Positions 41,470-51,130 are shown, counted from the first letter of the stretch. The stretch: 64,000 bases of DNA from NORP259 sp041398705 (GCA_041398705.1 JAWKUI010000003.1:372001-436000); one strand, 5' to 3'. The notes: generated by a model not told the origin, from the sequence alone. Numbers and translations: made by a program.

Positions 41470-42380
41470 GCCGACCGACCCTCCCCGCCCCCCGCCGCGG
41501 AATCCCCCGTCCCCTGCGCCGCGATCAGATCGATGGGATCATCCTGCGCGCGATCGAGGAGGACGTAGCGACCGGCGACCTGACCGGGGATGGGGCGGTG
41601 CCGGCCGAGGCCCGCGCGCGCGGGGTGCTCGTGGCGAAACAGCTCGGCATCCTGGCTGGCATCGGTGTGTTCCTGCGCACCTTCGAGTTGACCGATGGCA
41701 GCCTCCGCATGGGCAGCGACCTGCGCGATGGCGACCGGGTCACTCCGCGGCGCAAGGTGGCCTGGGTCGAGGGCAACGCCCGCGCGATCCTGCGCGCCGA
41801 GCGCGTGGCCTTGAACCTGGTGCAGCGCATGAGCGGCACGGCGACCCTGGCGGGGCGCTTCACCGAACGGGTGTCGCATCTGCCGCACGTGCGCATCCTC
41901 GATACGCGCAAGACGACGCCCGGTCTGCGGGTGCTCGAGAAGTACGCGGTGCGTTGCGGCGGCGCCGAGAATCATCGCATCGGCCTGTATGACGAGGCGA
42001 TGCTCAAGGACAACCACATCGAGCTCGCGGGCAGCACGATCGAAGCGGCCCTGGCCCGCCTGCGTCAGCACGTGGGGGAGGCCGTCCGCATCACGGCCGA
42101 AGCGCGCAATGGCGAAGAGGCCCAGGCGGCCATCCGCGGCGGCGCCGACGTGGTGTTGCTCGACAACTTCACCCCGGGGCTGCTGCGCGAGTGGTGCCCG
42201 AAACTGCGCGCCTTGGCCCAGCAGCTCGGGGTGCAGGTCGAACTCGAAGCCTCCGGAGGCATCGTGCTCGAAAACGTGCGGGCCTATGGGGAAGCCGGCG
42301 TGGACCGCATCTCGGTGGGAGCCCTGACTCATTCGGCACCCGCCCTGGACTTCAGCCTGGAGTTGGAGCCCCTGCGATGA
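41466..42380 (+). CDS. nadC: Nicotinate-nucleotide diphosphorylase (carboxylating), quinolinate phosphoribosyltransferase
   Basis: A TTG at 41466 overlapping the upstream stop is chosen; there is no ATG in a suitable position. This gives 304 residues. Motifs of the family are clear: EEDVATGDLTGDGAV, LNLVQRMSGTATLA, LDTRKTTPGLRVLEKYAVRCGGAENHR and MLKDNHIE, with VLLDNFTP and ISVGALTHSAPALDFSLEL at the end. The enzyme makes nicotinate mononucleotide from quinolinate and PRPP in NAD biosynthesis. The next gene starts inside its stop codon (ATGA), so expression is coupled. Confidence 0.95.
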   Translation: MSRPTLPAPRRGIPRPLRRDQIDGIILRAIEEDVATGDLTGDGAVPAEARARGVLVAKQLGILAGIGVFLRTFELTDGSLRMGSDLRDGDRVTPRRKVAWVEGNARAILRAERVALNLVQRMSGTATLAGRFTERVSHLPHVRILDTRKTTPGLRVLEKYAVRCGGAENHRIGLYDEAMLKDNHIELAGSTIEAALARLRQHVGEAVRITAEARNGEEAQAAIRGGADVVLLDNFTPGLLREWCPKLRALAQQLGVQVELEASGGIVLENVRAYGEAGVDRISVGALTHSAPALDFSLELEPLR

Positions 42381-42877
42381 CCGCGTCGCCCGACATGGCT
42401 TGTCCCCAAGATGGCGCGGCGGCCCGGTTGCGGCTGCGCTTGCCGGCGCACCACTTCGCGGTGCGGTTGGCGCGGGCACGCGTGCGGTGCTGCGCGGTGG
42501 GCGTAGGGCTTGAGGAGGGTGAACTCGATCGCTTGGAGTTCGTCGTGGGGGAACTTCTGAGCAACGCCGTGGACCACGGCGGGGGTCAGCGCGCCCTGGG
42601 CGCGGAGGATTGGGACGGGCGCATGCACATGTGGCTCGAATTCGATTGCCGCGCGGTGGGCTGGAGCCTGCGGGTCGAAGACGAAGGCGGCGGCGATCCT
42701 GAGCGGTTGCGGCCCCTGCTGATGTCCCCGGGCGGCCTGCCGGACCTCGACGATGAGCGCGGCCGGGGGTTCTTCCTGATCCAATCGATGCTCGATTCGC
42801 TCAAAGTCGACTCGGCTCGCAACGGCAAGGGCATTGCGCTGATCGCCGAAGTCATCCTGCCCGCCCGACTGGCGTGA
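42377..42877 (+). CDS. RsbW-like anti-sigma factor / serine kinase (HATPase_c_2)
   Basis: The 166-residue protein starts at an ATG that overlaps the nadC stop by 4 bases. The GHKL ATP-binding motifs are present: N-box E59-LLSNAVDHG with N63, G1 RVEDEGGGDPE and G2 ERGRGFFLIQSM. Such proteins bind or phosphorylate anti-anti-sigma factors to control a sigma factor; a matching STAS protein is not encoded here. Alternatively it may be a stand-alone regulator. The stop overlaps the GTG start of the VanZ gene. Confidence 0.88.
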   Translation: MTASPDMACPQDGAAARLRLRLPAHHFAVRLARARVRCCAVGVGLEEGELDRLEFVVGELLSNAVDHGGGQRALGAEDWDGRMHMWLEFDCRAVGWSLRVEDEGGGDPERLRPLLMSPGGLPDLDDERGRGFFLIQSMLDSLKVDSARNGKGIALIAEVILPARLA

Positions 42878-43413
42878 ACTCCCCGGCTTCCCCCGCGAAT
42901 CCGCCCGGGGTGACCGTGCTACGCACGGCCGGGCGCCTGCTGCTGCGCGTGCCGCGCGCTTGGGCCTGGTTGTTGCCGGTTGCTTGGGCCGGCCTGATCA
43001 CCTGGCTTTCGAGTCGGCGCATGGACCTCGATCTGCCCGATCACCAGGCTCTGGCGGTGCTCGGCAACGGCGTGCACGCCTTCGAGTACGGCATCTTCGC
43101 GCTCTTGTGCGTGCCGCTGCTGCCGCGTCGCGGCGCCTGGGTGCAGTGGTCCAAAGGCGGTGCCGTGGCCATTCTACTGGCCGCACTGGCGCTGGGCTTG
43201 AGCGACGAATGGCACCAGTCCTTCGTGCCGACCCGCACGCCTTCGGTGCTCGATCTCGTGACCGATGTCACGGGCGCGGTGAGTGTGCTCGCCGTCGTGG
43301 CCTGGCTCACCCGCCCCGACGCCCACGATCGCGGCCTGCGTCTGCGCTTGTTGCTCGGCATCCTGGGATGCGTGTGTGCCGCGGCGCTGAGCACCTTCTG
43401 GGATCTGGGTTAG
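42874..43413 (+). CDS. VanZ-like membrane protein
   Basis: The GTG at 42874 overlaps the upstream stop (GTGA). The 179-residue protein has about five hydrophobic helices. VanZ hallmarks are visible: ITWLSS, HAFEYGIFALLCV, ALGLSDEWHQSFVPTRTPSVLDLVTDVTGA. In VanZ-like proteins the D/E-W-H-Q-x-F-V-P-x-R and D-x-x-x-D-x-x-G motifs are invariant, although the molecular role is not established beyond low-level teicoplanin resistance in one case. Last gene of the HhH-nadC-RsbW-VanZ operon. Confidence 0.88.
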   Translation: MNSPASPANPPGVTVLRTAGRLLLRVPRAWAWLLPVAWAGLITWLSSRRMDLDLPDHQALAVLGNGVHAFEYGIFALLCVPLLPRRGAWVQWSKGGAVAILLAALALGLSDEWHQSFVPTRTPSVLDLVTDVTGAVSVLAVVAWLTRPDAHDRGLRLRLLLGILGCVCAAALSTFWDLG

Positions 43414-43516
43414 GCGCGGGACTTCGATTCGAACGCGCTGGGCCAGGACTGTGCCCGTTGGGGCCGGGCTTGCGGGCGGGTGGGCTTGCGGGCGGATGGG
43501 CGGCCCGCGGCGGGCG

Positions 43517-45040
43517 CTAGAACTCGATCAGGATCGAAACCGCGTCGGTGGCGAAGGTGCCGCCTGGATCCTGAACGACGGCGGCGAAGCTCAGCGTCTG
43601 GCCGACGAACTCGAGCAGGCGATCGGGGGGCATCTGCCACAGGGCTTCGGCGTGGCCCTGGGAGTCGAGCACGCCCGTGCTGCCGGCGAATGGCGCGACG
43701 CCGCCCCAGGTCGTGGTGTAGTTCAAGAGATCGCTGGAGTTGAGCGGCACCGGGACGCCAAACGCGGTGCTGCCGGGCGTGGTTCCCGCGGTGCTGGCGA
43801 GGATGCGGTAGGGGCTGCCCGCGTGGCTGGCGCCGACGGAAAGCGCGAGGGGCAGCGCGCTGCCGGCACCGGAGAGCAACCGGTCGCTGCCCGGTACCAA
43901 CGAACCCAGGGGCCAAAGGCGCAGGGTCACCGGCGTGCCGACGGGGATCCGTTCGCCGCCGGGCAGTTCGGCGACGAGGCGCCAAGATTCCTGGCCTGCT
44001 TGGTAACCCGCGGTCCAGCGCACTTCGAAGCGGCCGGCGCCGAGGGGTGTGATCGCGGGCGCGGCGGTCAGGGCGGGGGCGGTGAGGGGCTCGGCCTGCA
44101 GGACGAGTCCGGCGGGGTTCGTCGATTGTCCCAGTAGGTCGCGCAGATCGAGTTCGAGGGCGGCTGTGTCGCTGCCGTCGGCGACGAGGCCGGAGTCGGT
44201 CCACGCCCAGGTGCTCTGGAAATGGTCAGGGCGGCCCTGCAATCCCAGGCGCCAGGCATCGAACTGTGCGCGCAACTCGACCACGGGATCGGCGGTGTTC
44301 GCATTGCCGACGAAGTTCAGGAAGCCGTAGTACTGGCCGGTGACGCAGCCGGTGATCGCATCGCAATCCCCGTCGCTGTCGCCGGGGCGCGCGACGATGA
44401 AGAAGCCGGTGTAGGCCGAGTGGGTGAACCCCACGGGGGGCACGCCGCAGCCGGTGGGATCGCTCGGGGCACACGAACAGCGGCCATCGCCGCCGAGGCC
44501 CATGGCCGCTTCCATGCCGGCCATCATGCGTTCGGCCATGTCGCCGCTGGTGCTGCGGAAAGCGGTCTCCGCCGCCAACACGACTTCGTCGCCGGTCAGC
44601 ACGTTGCCCTGGATCGCGTAGTCGTAGGGGCCCACCGAACCCGTGACGCCGAAACGCGCGAGGCCCGCGCCGGTGCCGGTGAAGGTGACCGCGGGGCCAG
44701 TGCGCGAGACGAGGCCGTACTGGCGGCTCTGGTGCGAGGTGTCGGTGGCGGCGAGCCAGGTGAGGATCTCGTCCGGGGTTTTGCCCGCGAGCAGGGCCTG
44801 GCGGATCTCGCGGCGGTTGCGGCCCTGGGTGTCGATCGCGGATTGCGCGGCGCCCGCGCCGTGGCCGACGACCACGACGGGCAGGTGTACCGAAAGGTCG
44901 AGGTCGGCGATGCAGGTGGCTGATGTGATGCCGACTTCGCCGGTGCGGCGGTCGATCACGACGATCGACCAGGTGGCCTGGGCCGGCAGGCAGGTGAGCA
45001 GTCCGAGCACGGGCAGCAGCAGGGCGCGCAATCGCTTCAT
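43517..45040 (-). CDS. Exported DUF1028-family protein (Ntn-hydrolase-like) with C-terminal extension
   Basis: The ATG at 45040 gives 507 residues. A signal peptide is cleaved before TWSIVVIDRRTGEVGI, the mature N-terminus. This is the DUF1028 pattern, in which the Thr/Ser after cleavage would be the Ntn nucleophile. GHGAGAAQSAID, a LLAGKTPDEILTWLAATD helix and an RQYGLVS segment fit the family. A central Cys-rich insert (GRCSCAPSDPTGCGVPP) and a beta-rich C-terminal extension of about 200 residues (SVGASHAGSPYRILAS) are additions. Function unknown. TATACT lies 7 bases before the ATG, the best -10 hexamer in the window. Confidence 0.85.
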   Translation of the reverse strand: MKRLRALLLPVLGLLTCLPAQATWSIVVIDRRTGEVGITSATCIADLDLSVHLPVVVVGHGAGAAQSAIDTQGRNRREIRQALLAGKTPDEILTWLAATDTSHQSRQYGLVSRTGPAVTFTGTGAGLARFGVTGSVGPYDYAIQGNVLTGDEVVLAAETAFRSTSGDMAERMMAGMEAAMGLGGDGRCSCAPSDPTGCGVPPVGFTHSAYTGFFIVARPGDSDGDCDAITGCVTGQYYGFLNFVGNANTADPVVELRAQFDAWRLGLQGRPDHFQSTWAWTDSGLVADGSDTAALELDLRDLLGQSTNPAGLVLQAEPLTAPALTAAPAITPLGAGRFEVRWTAGYQAGQESWRLVAELPGGERIPVGTPVTLRLWPLGSLVPGSDRLLSGAGSALPLALSVGASHAGSPYRILASTAGTTPGSTAFGVPVPLNSSDLLNYTTTWGGVAPFAGSTGVLDSQGHAEALWQMPPDRLLEFVGQTLSFAAVVQDPGGTFATDAVSILIEF

Positions 45041-45047
45041 GGGGGCA

Positions 45048-45053
45048 AGTATA
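45048..45053 (-). promoter_or_regulatory. Candidate -10 element of a leaderless promoter (DUF1028 gene)
   Basis: Reads TATACT on the minus strand, 7 bases before the ATG at 45040. Confidence 0.5.
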
Positions 45054-45216
45054 CGGGCCATCGCACGGGCCGCCGGGGCGCGCCTCAACCGGAAACACGC
45101 GGCAACGGGGGAATGGGGGCGGCGGCTGGGGTATAACCCCTGCTCCTCGGCCATGCGGGCCCCTGAAATCCCATCCCGGGAGGCCCGCAGTACGCCCCTG
45201 GCCCCGTCCCAGCGCC

Positions 45217-46650
45217 ATGAACCCCGACGAAAACTACCAGAGCCCGCTCGGCTCCCGTTACGCCAGCCGCGCCATGCGCGAGAACTTCTCCGACCGCAAG
45301 AAGTTCCTGACGTGGCACCGCCTGTGGATCGCCCTGGCCGAATCCGAGCAGGAGTTGGGCCTCGAGATCCGCGACGATCAGATCGCCGAGATGCGCGCGC
45401 ATGCCGAGCACCTCGACCTGGCGCTGGCCGCGAAGTACGAAAAGGAACTGCGCCACGACGTGATGGCGCACATCCACGCCTGGGGCGAGGTGTGCCCGGC
45501 CGCGCGGCCGATCATCCACCTCGGCGCCACCTCGTGTTTCGTGGGGGACAACACCGACCTGGTGCTGCTGCGCGACGGCTTGCGCCTGATCCGTGACCAG
45601 GTGCTGGGGGTGATCGAGCACCTCGCGGCGTTTGCGCGCACGCACAAGGACCTGCCGACCCTCGGTTTCACCCACTACCAACCGGCCCAGGCCACGACGG
45701 TGGGCAAACGCGCTTGCCTGTGGCTGCAGGATCTGGTGCACGATCTCGAGGACCTCGAGCACGTGATGGGCATGGTGCGCTTCCGTGGGGTGAAAGGCAC
45801 CACGGGCACCCAGGCTTCGTTCCTCGAGCTGTTCCACGGGGACCACGCGAAAGTGCGCGAGCTCGACCGGCGCGTGACGGCCAAGATGGGTTTCGAGCGT
45901 TGCTTCGGGGTCACCGGGCAGACCTACCCCCGCCAACTGGACTTCCGGGTGGGCCAGGTGTTGTCGAGCATCGCGCAGTCCGCGCACAAGTTCGCCACCG
46001 ACCTGCGCCTGCTGGCGCACCGCCGCGAAGTCGAAGAACCCTTCGGCTCGGCGCAGATCGGTTCGTCCGCCATGCCCTGGAAGCGCAACCCGATGCGCAG
46101 CGAACGCATCTGCGCCCTGGCGCGTTTCGTGATCGAGACCCTCGGCAACACCGCGCACACCGCCGCCAACCAGTGGCTCGAACGCACGCTGGACGACTCG
46201 GCCAACCGCCGCCTGTCCCTGTCGGAGATGTTCCTCGCCACCGACGCGGTGCTCAACCTGTACCTGGACGTGGCCGGTGGGCTCGTCGTGCACCCGGCCG
46301 TCATCAAAAAGAACCTCGACGCGGAGCTGCCGTTCCTCGCCACCGAACAACTGATGATGGAGGCGGTGCAAGCCGGCGGCGACCGCCAAGACCTGCACGA
46401 ACGCATCCGCGTGCACAGCCACGCGGCCGCGGGCCGCATCAAGGAAGGCGGCGACTCGGACCTGCGCCAGCGCTTGGCGGCCGATCCGGCGTTTGCGAAG
46501 GTGGCGGGCAAACTCGACGAGCTGCTCGACGGCAGCCGCTACGTGGGCCGCGCGCCCGCGCAGGTGATCGAGTTCCTGGGCGAAGAAGTCGAGCCCCTGC
46601 TCGCCCGCCACTCGGATCGGCAGGCCGTGCGCGGCGAAGTGCACGTCTGA
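45217..46650 (+). CDS. purB: Adenylosuccinate lyase
   Basis: The 477-residue protein starts YQSPLGSRYAS, typical of the eukaryote-like PurB branch. The fumarase/aspartase superfamily signature GSSAMPWKRNP is present, as are THYQPAQATTVGKR and HLGATSCFVGDNTD with the catalytic His/Ser region. The enzyme releases fumarate from SAICAR and adenylosuccinate in purine synthesis. The gene stands alone; a TATAAC (near 45131) about 80 bases upstream could be its -10. Confidence 0.97.
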   Translation: MNPDENYQSPLGSRYASRAMRENFSDRKKFLTWHRLWIALAESEQELGLEIRDDQIAEMRAHAEHLDLALAAKYEKELRHDVMAHIHAWGEVCPAARPIIHLGATSCFVGDNTDLVLLRDGLRLIRDQVLGVIEHLAAFARTHKDLPTLGFTHYQPAQATTVGKRACLWLQDLVHDLEDLEHVMGMVRFRGVKGTTGTQASFLELFHGDHAKVRELDRRVTAKMGFERCFGVTGQTYPRQLDFRVGQVLSSIAQSAHKFATDLRLLAHRREVEEPFGSAQIGSSAMPWKRNPMRSERICALARFVIETLGNTAHTAANQWLERTLDDSANRRLSLSEMFLATDAVLNLYLDVAGGLVVHPAVIKKNLDAELPFLATEQLMMEAVQAGGDRQDLHERIRVHSHAAAGRIKEGGDSDLRQRLAADPAFAKVAGKLDELLDGSRYVGRAPAQVIEFLGEEVEPLLARHSDRQAVRGEVHV

Positions 46651-46804
46651 TCCCGGGCGCCTGAGTTTTGTTACGCCCAAAGGGGCCGCTGAGACTCGGA
46701 ACGTGCGGGCAAGTCGGGGCTGAGTGCGACCCCGAAACGAAAACCGAGCCCCCCCCCGGAGGACCTGGGGAGGGGCGCGGTGTTTCTGCAGGACGGAGCG
46801 CGTC

Positions 46805-48202
46805 CTACCAGCTCACGGACAAGCCGTTGGAGAAGTTCGATTCTCCGGAGGCCGGGCAAGGATCCCGGAACCAGAGTTGGAAGTGTTGCGTGCTGCCCGA
46901 CTGGATGGCGGGATCCCCTTGGAACGGCAGCAGTTCGGGCACATCGAAGCCGGTGCCGGTGGTGGAGGTGTTCACCAGGTTCTGCAACACGCCGGCCGCG
47001 TTGAAGAGGCCGATCGAACTGCGACCGAAGCTCTGGATGTTGTAGCGTCCGAGGGCGTTGCCGGAGCCTGTGGCCAGACACAAGCGACCGCGGCTGATGG
47101 TGAGGCCGGGCACGGAGGGTGCGGTGCCCACCAGGAAGTAGCCGAACTGTCCCGCAGGGCCGTTTTCGACTTCGAGGTGCAGACCCGAACCCACGCCGCA
47201 GCCGGTGCCCGAGAGGACCGCGGTGCCGCCGGTGCAATGGGCGTTGGCCGGGTCGCAGAAGGCATCGCCGATGGGGCCGTTGAAGGGGACCGTCACTTGA
47301 TCATCGAGGGTGTAGAGCTCGAAGGTCGTTCCCACGGCTTCGCCGAGCACCACGGTGACCGTGTTGCTGGGGCGATACAACCAGGACGGCGAGCCGCCCG
47401 GAGTGACCACGATCTCGCAGGCGCAGCCGCTGCCACCGACTTGACCCAGATCGTCGCAATCGTTGGGGCAGTTCGGCGTGGAGCACGAACCGCCGCAGGT
47501 CTGACCGCCGCCGCCGGGCACGAAGAGCTGCGCCGGGAAGCCGCCGATGAGCACACCGTCCACGAACACGTTGACGTCGGAGCTCAAGTCGATCGGGCCG
47601 GGCTCCTGACTGACGCCGTGCACGGTGACGTGGAGATCCCATTCGCCCGCAACGTTCGGCACGAATTGCACGTCTTCGGGTTTGATCCACCGGTTGTAGG
47701 TGGTGCTCATCAGGACCGACGCGCTGTCATCCAGCATGTAGGGATCGACCAGGGCTCCCGCGGCGGGTTCGAGGGTCACTTGCACCACGCCAGCCGGGCG
47801 CCAGGAGAGGGTGATCGGGTTCTGCGGCGTGACGACCACGGTGCACGCGCAGCCAACGCCGCCCACTTGGGACAGGTCCACACACTCGTCGGAACAGTTC
47901 GGCGAGGTGCAGGAACCGCCGCAGGTCTGGCCGCCGCCACCGGGCACCAGGACGGCCAGCGGGTGGATCGAATCCAGGACACCGTCGACGGTGACGACGA
48001 CGTCCATGCCCAGGTCGATGGTCGCCGCCTCTTGGCTGACACATCGGGCGGTCACCTCCAGGATCACCATGCCGCCGCCGATCGGCACCAGACGCAGGTC
48101 TTGGTCCGAGATGCTGCGGTTGTAGGTCGTCTGGGCCGCGCAGGGGGTGCCGCACACCGCCGCCACGCCAAGCAGCATCGCTGCAGAGAGAAGGAACTTC
48201 AT
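46805..48202 (-). CDS. Secreted protein with two internal Cys-rich repeats and the shared C-terminal module
   Basis: The ATG at 48202 gives 465 residues with a Sec signal peptide (residues 1-23). Two repeats follow, about 25-165 and 167-306, each starting TTYNR and containing VPGGGGQTCGGSC, a PNC-x3-C segment, a D-L-x-QVGGxGCAC segment and ending in LDD. The six or seven Cys per repeat suggest disulfides. Residues about 313-465 form a module also found at the end of 12251-13240: FCDPAN-x2-C, LHLEVENGPAGQFGYFLVG, GRLCLATG, GRYN, and SNFSNGLSV at the end. No catalytic motif. Likely a cell-surface or extracellular protein; the antisense 602-residue frame is a shadow. Confidence 0.82.
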   Translation of the reverse strand: MKFLLSAAMLLGVAAVCGTPCAAQTTYNRSISDQDLRLVPIGGGMVILEVTARCVSQEAATIDLGMDVVVTVDGVLDSIHPLAVLVPGGGGQTCGGSCTSPNCSDECVDLSQVGGVGCACTVVVTPQNPITLSWRPAGVVQVTLEPAAGALVDPYMLDDSASVLMSTTYNRWIKPEDVQFVPNVAGEWDLHVTVHGVSQEPGPIDLSSDVNVFVDGVLIGGFPAQLFVPGGGGQTCGGSCSTPNCPNDCDDLGQVGGSGCACEIVVTPGGSPSWLYRPSNTVTVVLGEAVGTTFELYTLDDQVTVPFNGPIGDAFCDPANAHCTGGTAVLSGTGCGVGSGLHLEVENGPAGQFGYFLVGTAPSVPGLTISRGRLCLATGSGNALGRYNIQSFGRSSIGLFNAAGVLQNLVNTSTTGTGFDVPELLPFQGDPAIQSGSTQHFQLWFRDPCPASGESNFSNGLSVSW

Positions 48203-48562
48203 GGGAAGTCTCCGGGCGCCACTCACCAACGGCGCGCGATCCCTTCACCTGGATGGGGGAACAGGGGGAACGCGTGGAACGCCGTGACGCTCGGGCGCCA
48301 CGGAGCGGAATCCTCCCACGGGTTTGGCAATTCCGATACGGGGTGCTGGCGGGAAAAATGGGGACACGATGCGCGTGTTGTCGCGCCAGGAATTGGACCT
48401 GGCGGTACACAAACCGACCTATCGGAAGGAAAGGAACACGCGCGGTGGTTTGCCGCGTGTTTGGCACGGACATCCCGGGGTTTCCCGCCCGATTCTCGAC
48501 CGCGTGGGCGAAAACAGCGGCGCCGCGTTTGATGGGGGGGAGCGAGTTCCTAGACTCACGCC
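48203..48562. other. Divergent intergenic region
   Basis: The 360 bases separate the secreted-repeat gene from the cation efflux gene. The promoter of the latter (48528-48556) is the only element I can support. No coding frame here looks real. Confidence 0.5.
48528..48556 (+). promoter_or_regulatory. Promoter of the cation efflux gene with leaderless start
   Basis: TTTGAT (48528-48533) and TAGACT (48551-48556) have an ideal 17-base spacer. The ATG at 48563 follows 6 bases after the -10, where transcription should start. Confidence 0.6.
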
Positions 48563-49552
48563 ATGGCCCAATCGGATTCCAAAACCGCGGTCACCCTGGC
48601 TGTGGCCGGCAACGCCTTCCTGGCGGTGATGAAGGGGCTCGCTTTCTTCTTTTCGGGCAGCGGCGCGATGCTGTCCGAGGCGATCCACTCGGTGGCCGAC
48701 ACCGGCAACCAGGCGTTGCTCTACGTGGGCATCCGCCGCAGCGAGCGGCCGGCCAACGCCCTGTTCCACTACGGTTTCGGCGCCGAACGCTTTTTCTTCG
48801 CGCTGATGAGCGCCGTGGGCATCTTCGTCCTCGGTTGCGGCGTGACGTTGTACCACGGGGTACACCTGCTGTTGCACCCGGTGGTGCCGCAAGTGGGCTG
48901 GCTCGACTTCGCGGTGCTGGGGCTCGGTCTGCTTGTGGACGGCGCCGTGCTTGGCAAGGCGGTGATGGTGGTGCGCAATCAGAAGGGGCAGACGCCTTTC
49001 TTTCGCTACCTCAAGGAAAGCACCGATCCGACCCTCGCGGCGGTTTTGCTCGAAGACGGCGTGGCCTGTTTCGGCATTCTGGTCGCGCTCGCGGGCATCG
49101 GCGCGGCCCAGGCCACGGGCAGCAGCATTCCGGATGCGGTGGCGACGCTTACGATCGCGATGCTGATGGGGGCGATCGCCTTCTGGCTCGGGTACAAGAA
49201 CCGCAGCCTGATCCTCGGCAGCGCCTTGCCGCCGGAACAGCACAAGGAGGTGGTGGACTTCCTGCGAGCGCAACCGAGCGTATCGAAAGTCTCTCGGGCG
49301 AAGAGCCGCATCGTGGGGGCGGGGCGCTTCCGTTTTACGGCGGAGATCGACTGGAACGCGGACGTGCTCGCGGATCGGCAACAGGAGTGGGTGGAAGGCC
49401 ATTGGCCGGCGGAGGCGGCCGACCGGCGCCGGTTCACGCAGCAGTTCGCCGAGCGGCTCACGCAATCCATCGCCGACGAAGTGGATCGCTTGGAAGGGGA
49501 GTTGCGCGTGGCGTTCCCGCAGCTCCAGCACCTCGACCTCGAGGATGATTGA
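48563..49552 (+). CDS. Cation diffusion facilitator (CDF) family transporter, SLC30A9-like
   Basis: The 329-residue protein has six hydrophobic helices. In helix 2 SEAIHSVADTGNQALL carries the family's H-x3-D metal site; a second site lies in helix 5 (LLEDGVACFGI, D and E instead of H-x3-D). The FHYGFGAERF motif after helix 2 is typical of the SLC30A9/ZnT9-like branch. A cytoplasmic domain of about 110 residues follows. The family exchanges Zn, Fe or Mn for protons. Start and promoter spacing suggest a leaderless message. Confidence 0.9.
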   Translation: MAQSDSKTAVTLAVAGNAFLAVMKGLAFFFSGSGAMLSEAIHSVADTGNQALLYVGIRRSERPANALFHYGFGAERFFFALMSAVGIFVLGCGVTLYHGVHLLLHPVVPQVGWLDFAVLGLGLLVDGAVLGKAVMVVRNQKGQTPFFRYLKESTDPTLAAVLLEDGVACFGILVALAGIGAAQATGSSIPDAVATLTIAMLMGAIAFWLGYKNRSLILGSALPPEQHKEVVDFLRAQPSVSKVSRAKSRIVGAGRFRFTAEIDWNADVLADRQQEWVEGHWPAEAADRRRFTQQFAERLTQSIADEVDRLEGELRVAFPQLQHLDLEDD

Positions 49553-49804
49553 CCGAGCGGTTCAGAACTGGCGGGGCCGAAAATCCGAAGCCGGTGGCGA
49601 TTTGGGGCGCAGGAGGGCCTTCGCGAGCGCTTCGCCGGCCCTGTAGCAAGCTGCAACAGCCAACCGTTTGACACGCCCCCCCGCCACTTGCGATTTTGGT
49701 AGCACCAGTGCCGCGGGCTTGTCCCGGGGCCTGCCCCTCTCCTGACCCCCGGAGGTCTCCCGCCTCCGACCCCCAACCCGTTCCGCGCAGGACTCCGTAG
49801 CGCC

Positions 49805-50730
49805 TTGACCAAACCCGGTATCCCCAACGAGCTCACGCTCTCCACGGCCTGCTACGGGCCGCGTTTGCGCTCGATCGACGACCAGGCCCTTTCCGCAGTG
49901 GCTATGGGATTCCGGCGCCTGGAGCTGGGACTCAACGACAACCCCTCGGACCTCGCGGGCTGGGAAGATTGCCGTCGCGAGACCGGCATGCGCGTGGATT
50001 CGGTCGTGGTCGGTTCGCTCAAGCCCAAGGCCGAAGCCTATTCGGGCAGTCTGCTCGGCAGCGCCGACGCGGGTGAGCGCGAGATGGCGATGAACAGCAC
50101 GCGCCGCCACATCCGGGTGGCCCAGATCCTGGGCGCACCGACCGTGGTGGTGCGCGGTTGCCACGTGGGCAGCGCGAAACTCGAAGCCGAAGCCAATCTG
50201 CTCGCCGTCGAACTCGAAGACGCGAATCGCGACGAGGCGATGCTCGTGCGCGAGCGCATCTGCGAATTCGTGCAGAAGGTGCAGAAACAAGGCCAGAAGC
50301 AGATCGAACACTTCTGCCGCTCGTTGCACGCCCTGCGCAAAGAATTCCCCGATACGCAGATCGCCATCGAGCCGGGGCTCGAGTTCAACGACCTGCTCAA
50401 CTTCGAGGCCATGCAATGGGTGCTCGACGATCTGGGCAGCAAGGGCGTGGGCTACTGGCACGACACGGGCCGCATCCACCAGCGCCAGCGGGCGGGCCTG
50501 CCGGGCATGGGGATTGGCTCGACAAGTTCTCGGGCCGCATGCTGGGCGTACACCTGCAGGACGCCAACAACGAGGAGTTCGACCTGCCGCCGGGCGCGGG
50601 CAAGATCGACTTCAAGCTGATCGCCGAATACGTGCCGAAGGACGTGCCGCACGTGATCGAAACCCACTCGAAGCACGGGCGCGAAGAAGTGCTCGCTTCG
50701 GTGCAGTTCCTGATGGGGCTCGGTTTCTGA
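49805..50730 (+). pseudogene. Sugar phosphate isomerase/epimerase (xylose isomerase-like TIM barrel), apparent frameshift
   Basis: From a TTG at 49805 the frame encodes a TIM-barrel protein up to about residue 237 (RRLELGLND, VVVRGCHVGSAKLE, IAIEPGLEFNDLL, YWHDTGRIHQ). At about 50510 the same protein continues in the next frame as GDWLDKFSGRMLGVHLQDAN, VIETHSKHGREEVL and a stop at 50730. The shift falls in a run of four Gs (ATGGGGATTGG); one more G would restore MGDWL and the full barrel of about 308 residues with E, D, H and E metal-site residues. So this is either a recent mutation or a sequencing error. If translated as is, the protein ends at 50620 with an unrelated Ser/Arg/Thr-rich tail. 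Confidence 0.8.
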
Positions 50731-51130
50731 TCCGCGGGGCGCACGCCCCGAGTGGAGACCCAGCGATCATTTCCCCCCCGGCACGTTCGGTCGGGTGTCC
50801 CGCGCCGCTTGGGTCCGGCCCGGCGGGCGGTTGGGAGGCGGCAAACCGCCTTCCAGGAGCTCCTGCCAAGCCGGGTGGCGGTGACCCCTTGGAGGGTCCG
50901 CACCCCCCCGTCCGGGGCCGGTTTGGCCCCCCAAACGGGACACCGCCCTTAACCCGGTACATACAACAGCTTTATGCCACATTTTCGGGATCGGGACGCC
51001 CTGGGGGCTAGGCACGGGGCCTGGAAGGGCTACGTTTGCCGCCCCTTCGAGGCCCACAACGGGACGCCTCGAAGATGCCCCGCGCGGTCCGGACTCCCAG
51101 GCCGATAAGGGGAAGCCCCACTCCGTCGTG
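50731..51130. other. GC-rich intergenic region without a recognisable gene
   Basis: The 400 bases between the isomerase and DHH genes contain a CGGGGC-GCAC-GCCCCG hairpin at about 50735-50750, just after the isomerase stop, and GGAGGCGG-CAAA-CCGCCTTCC near 50841. Both could be terminator-like, but without T-runs. No reading frame with coding character is seen. Confidence 0.4.

Noticed and set aside
46724..48532. 602-residue open frame on the + strand
   Set aside because: It is antisense to the secreted repeat protein with a signal peptide and clear internal repeats.
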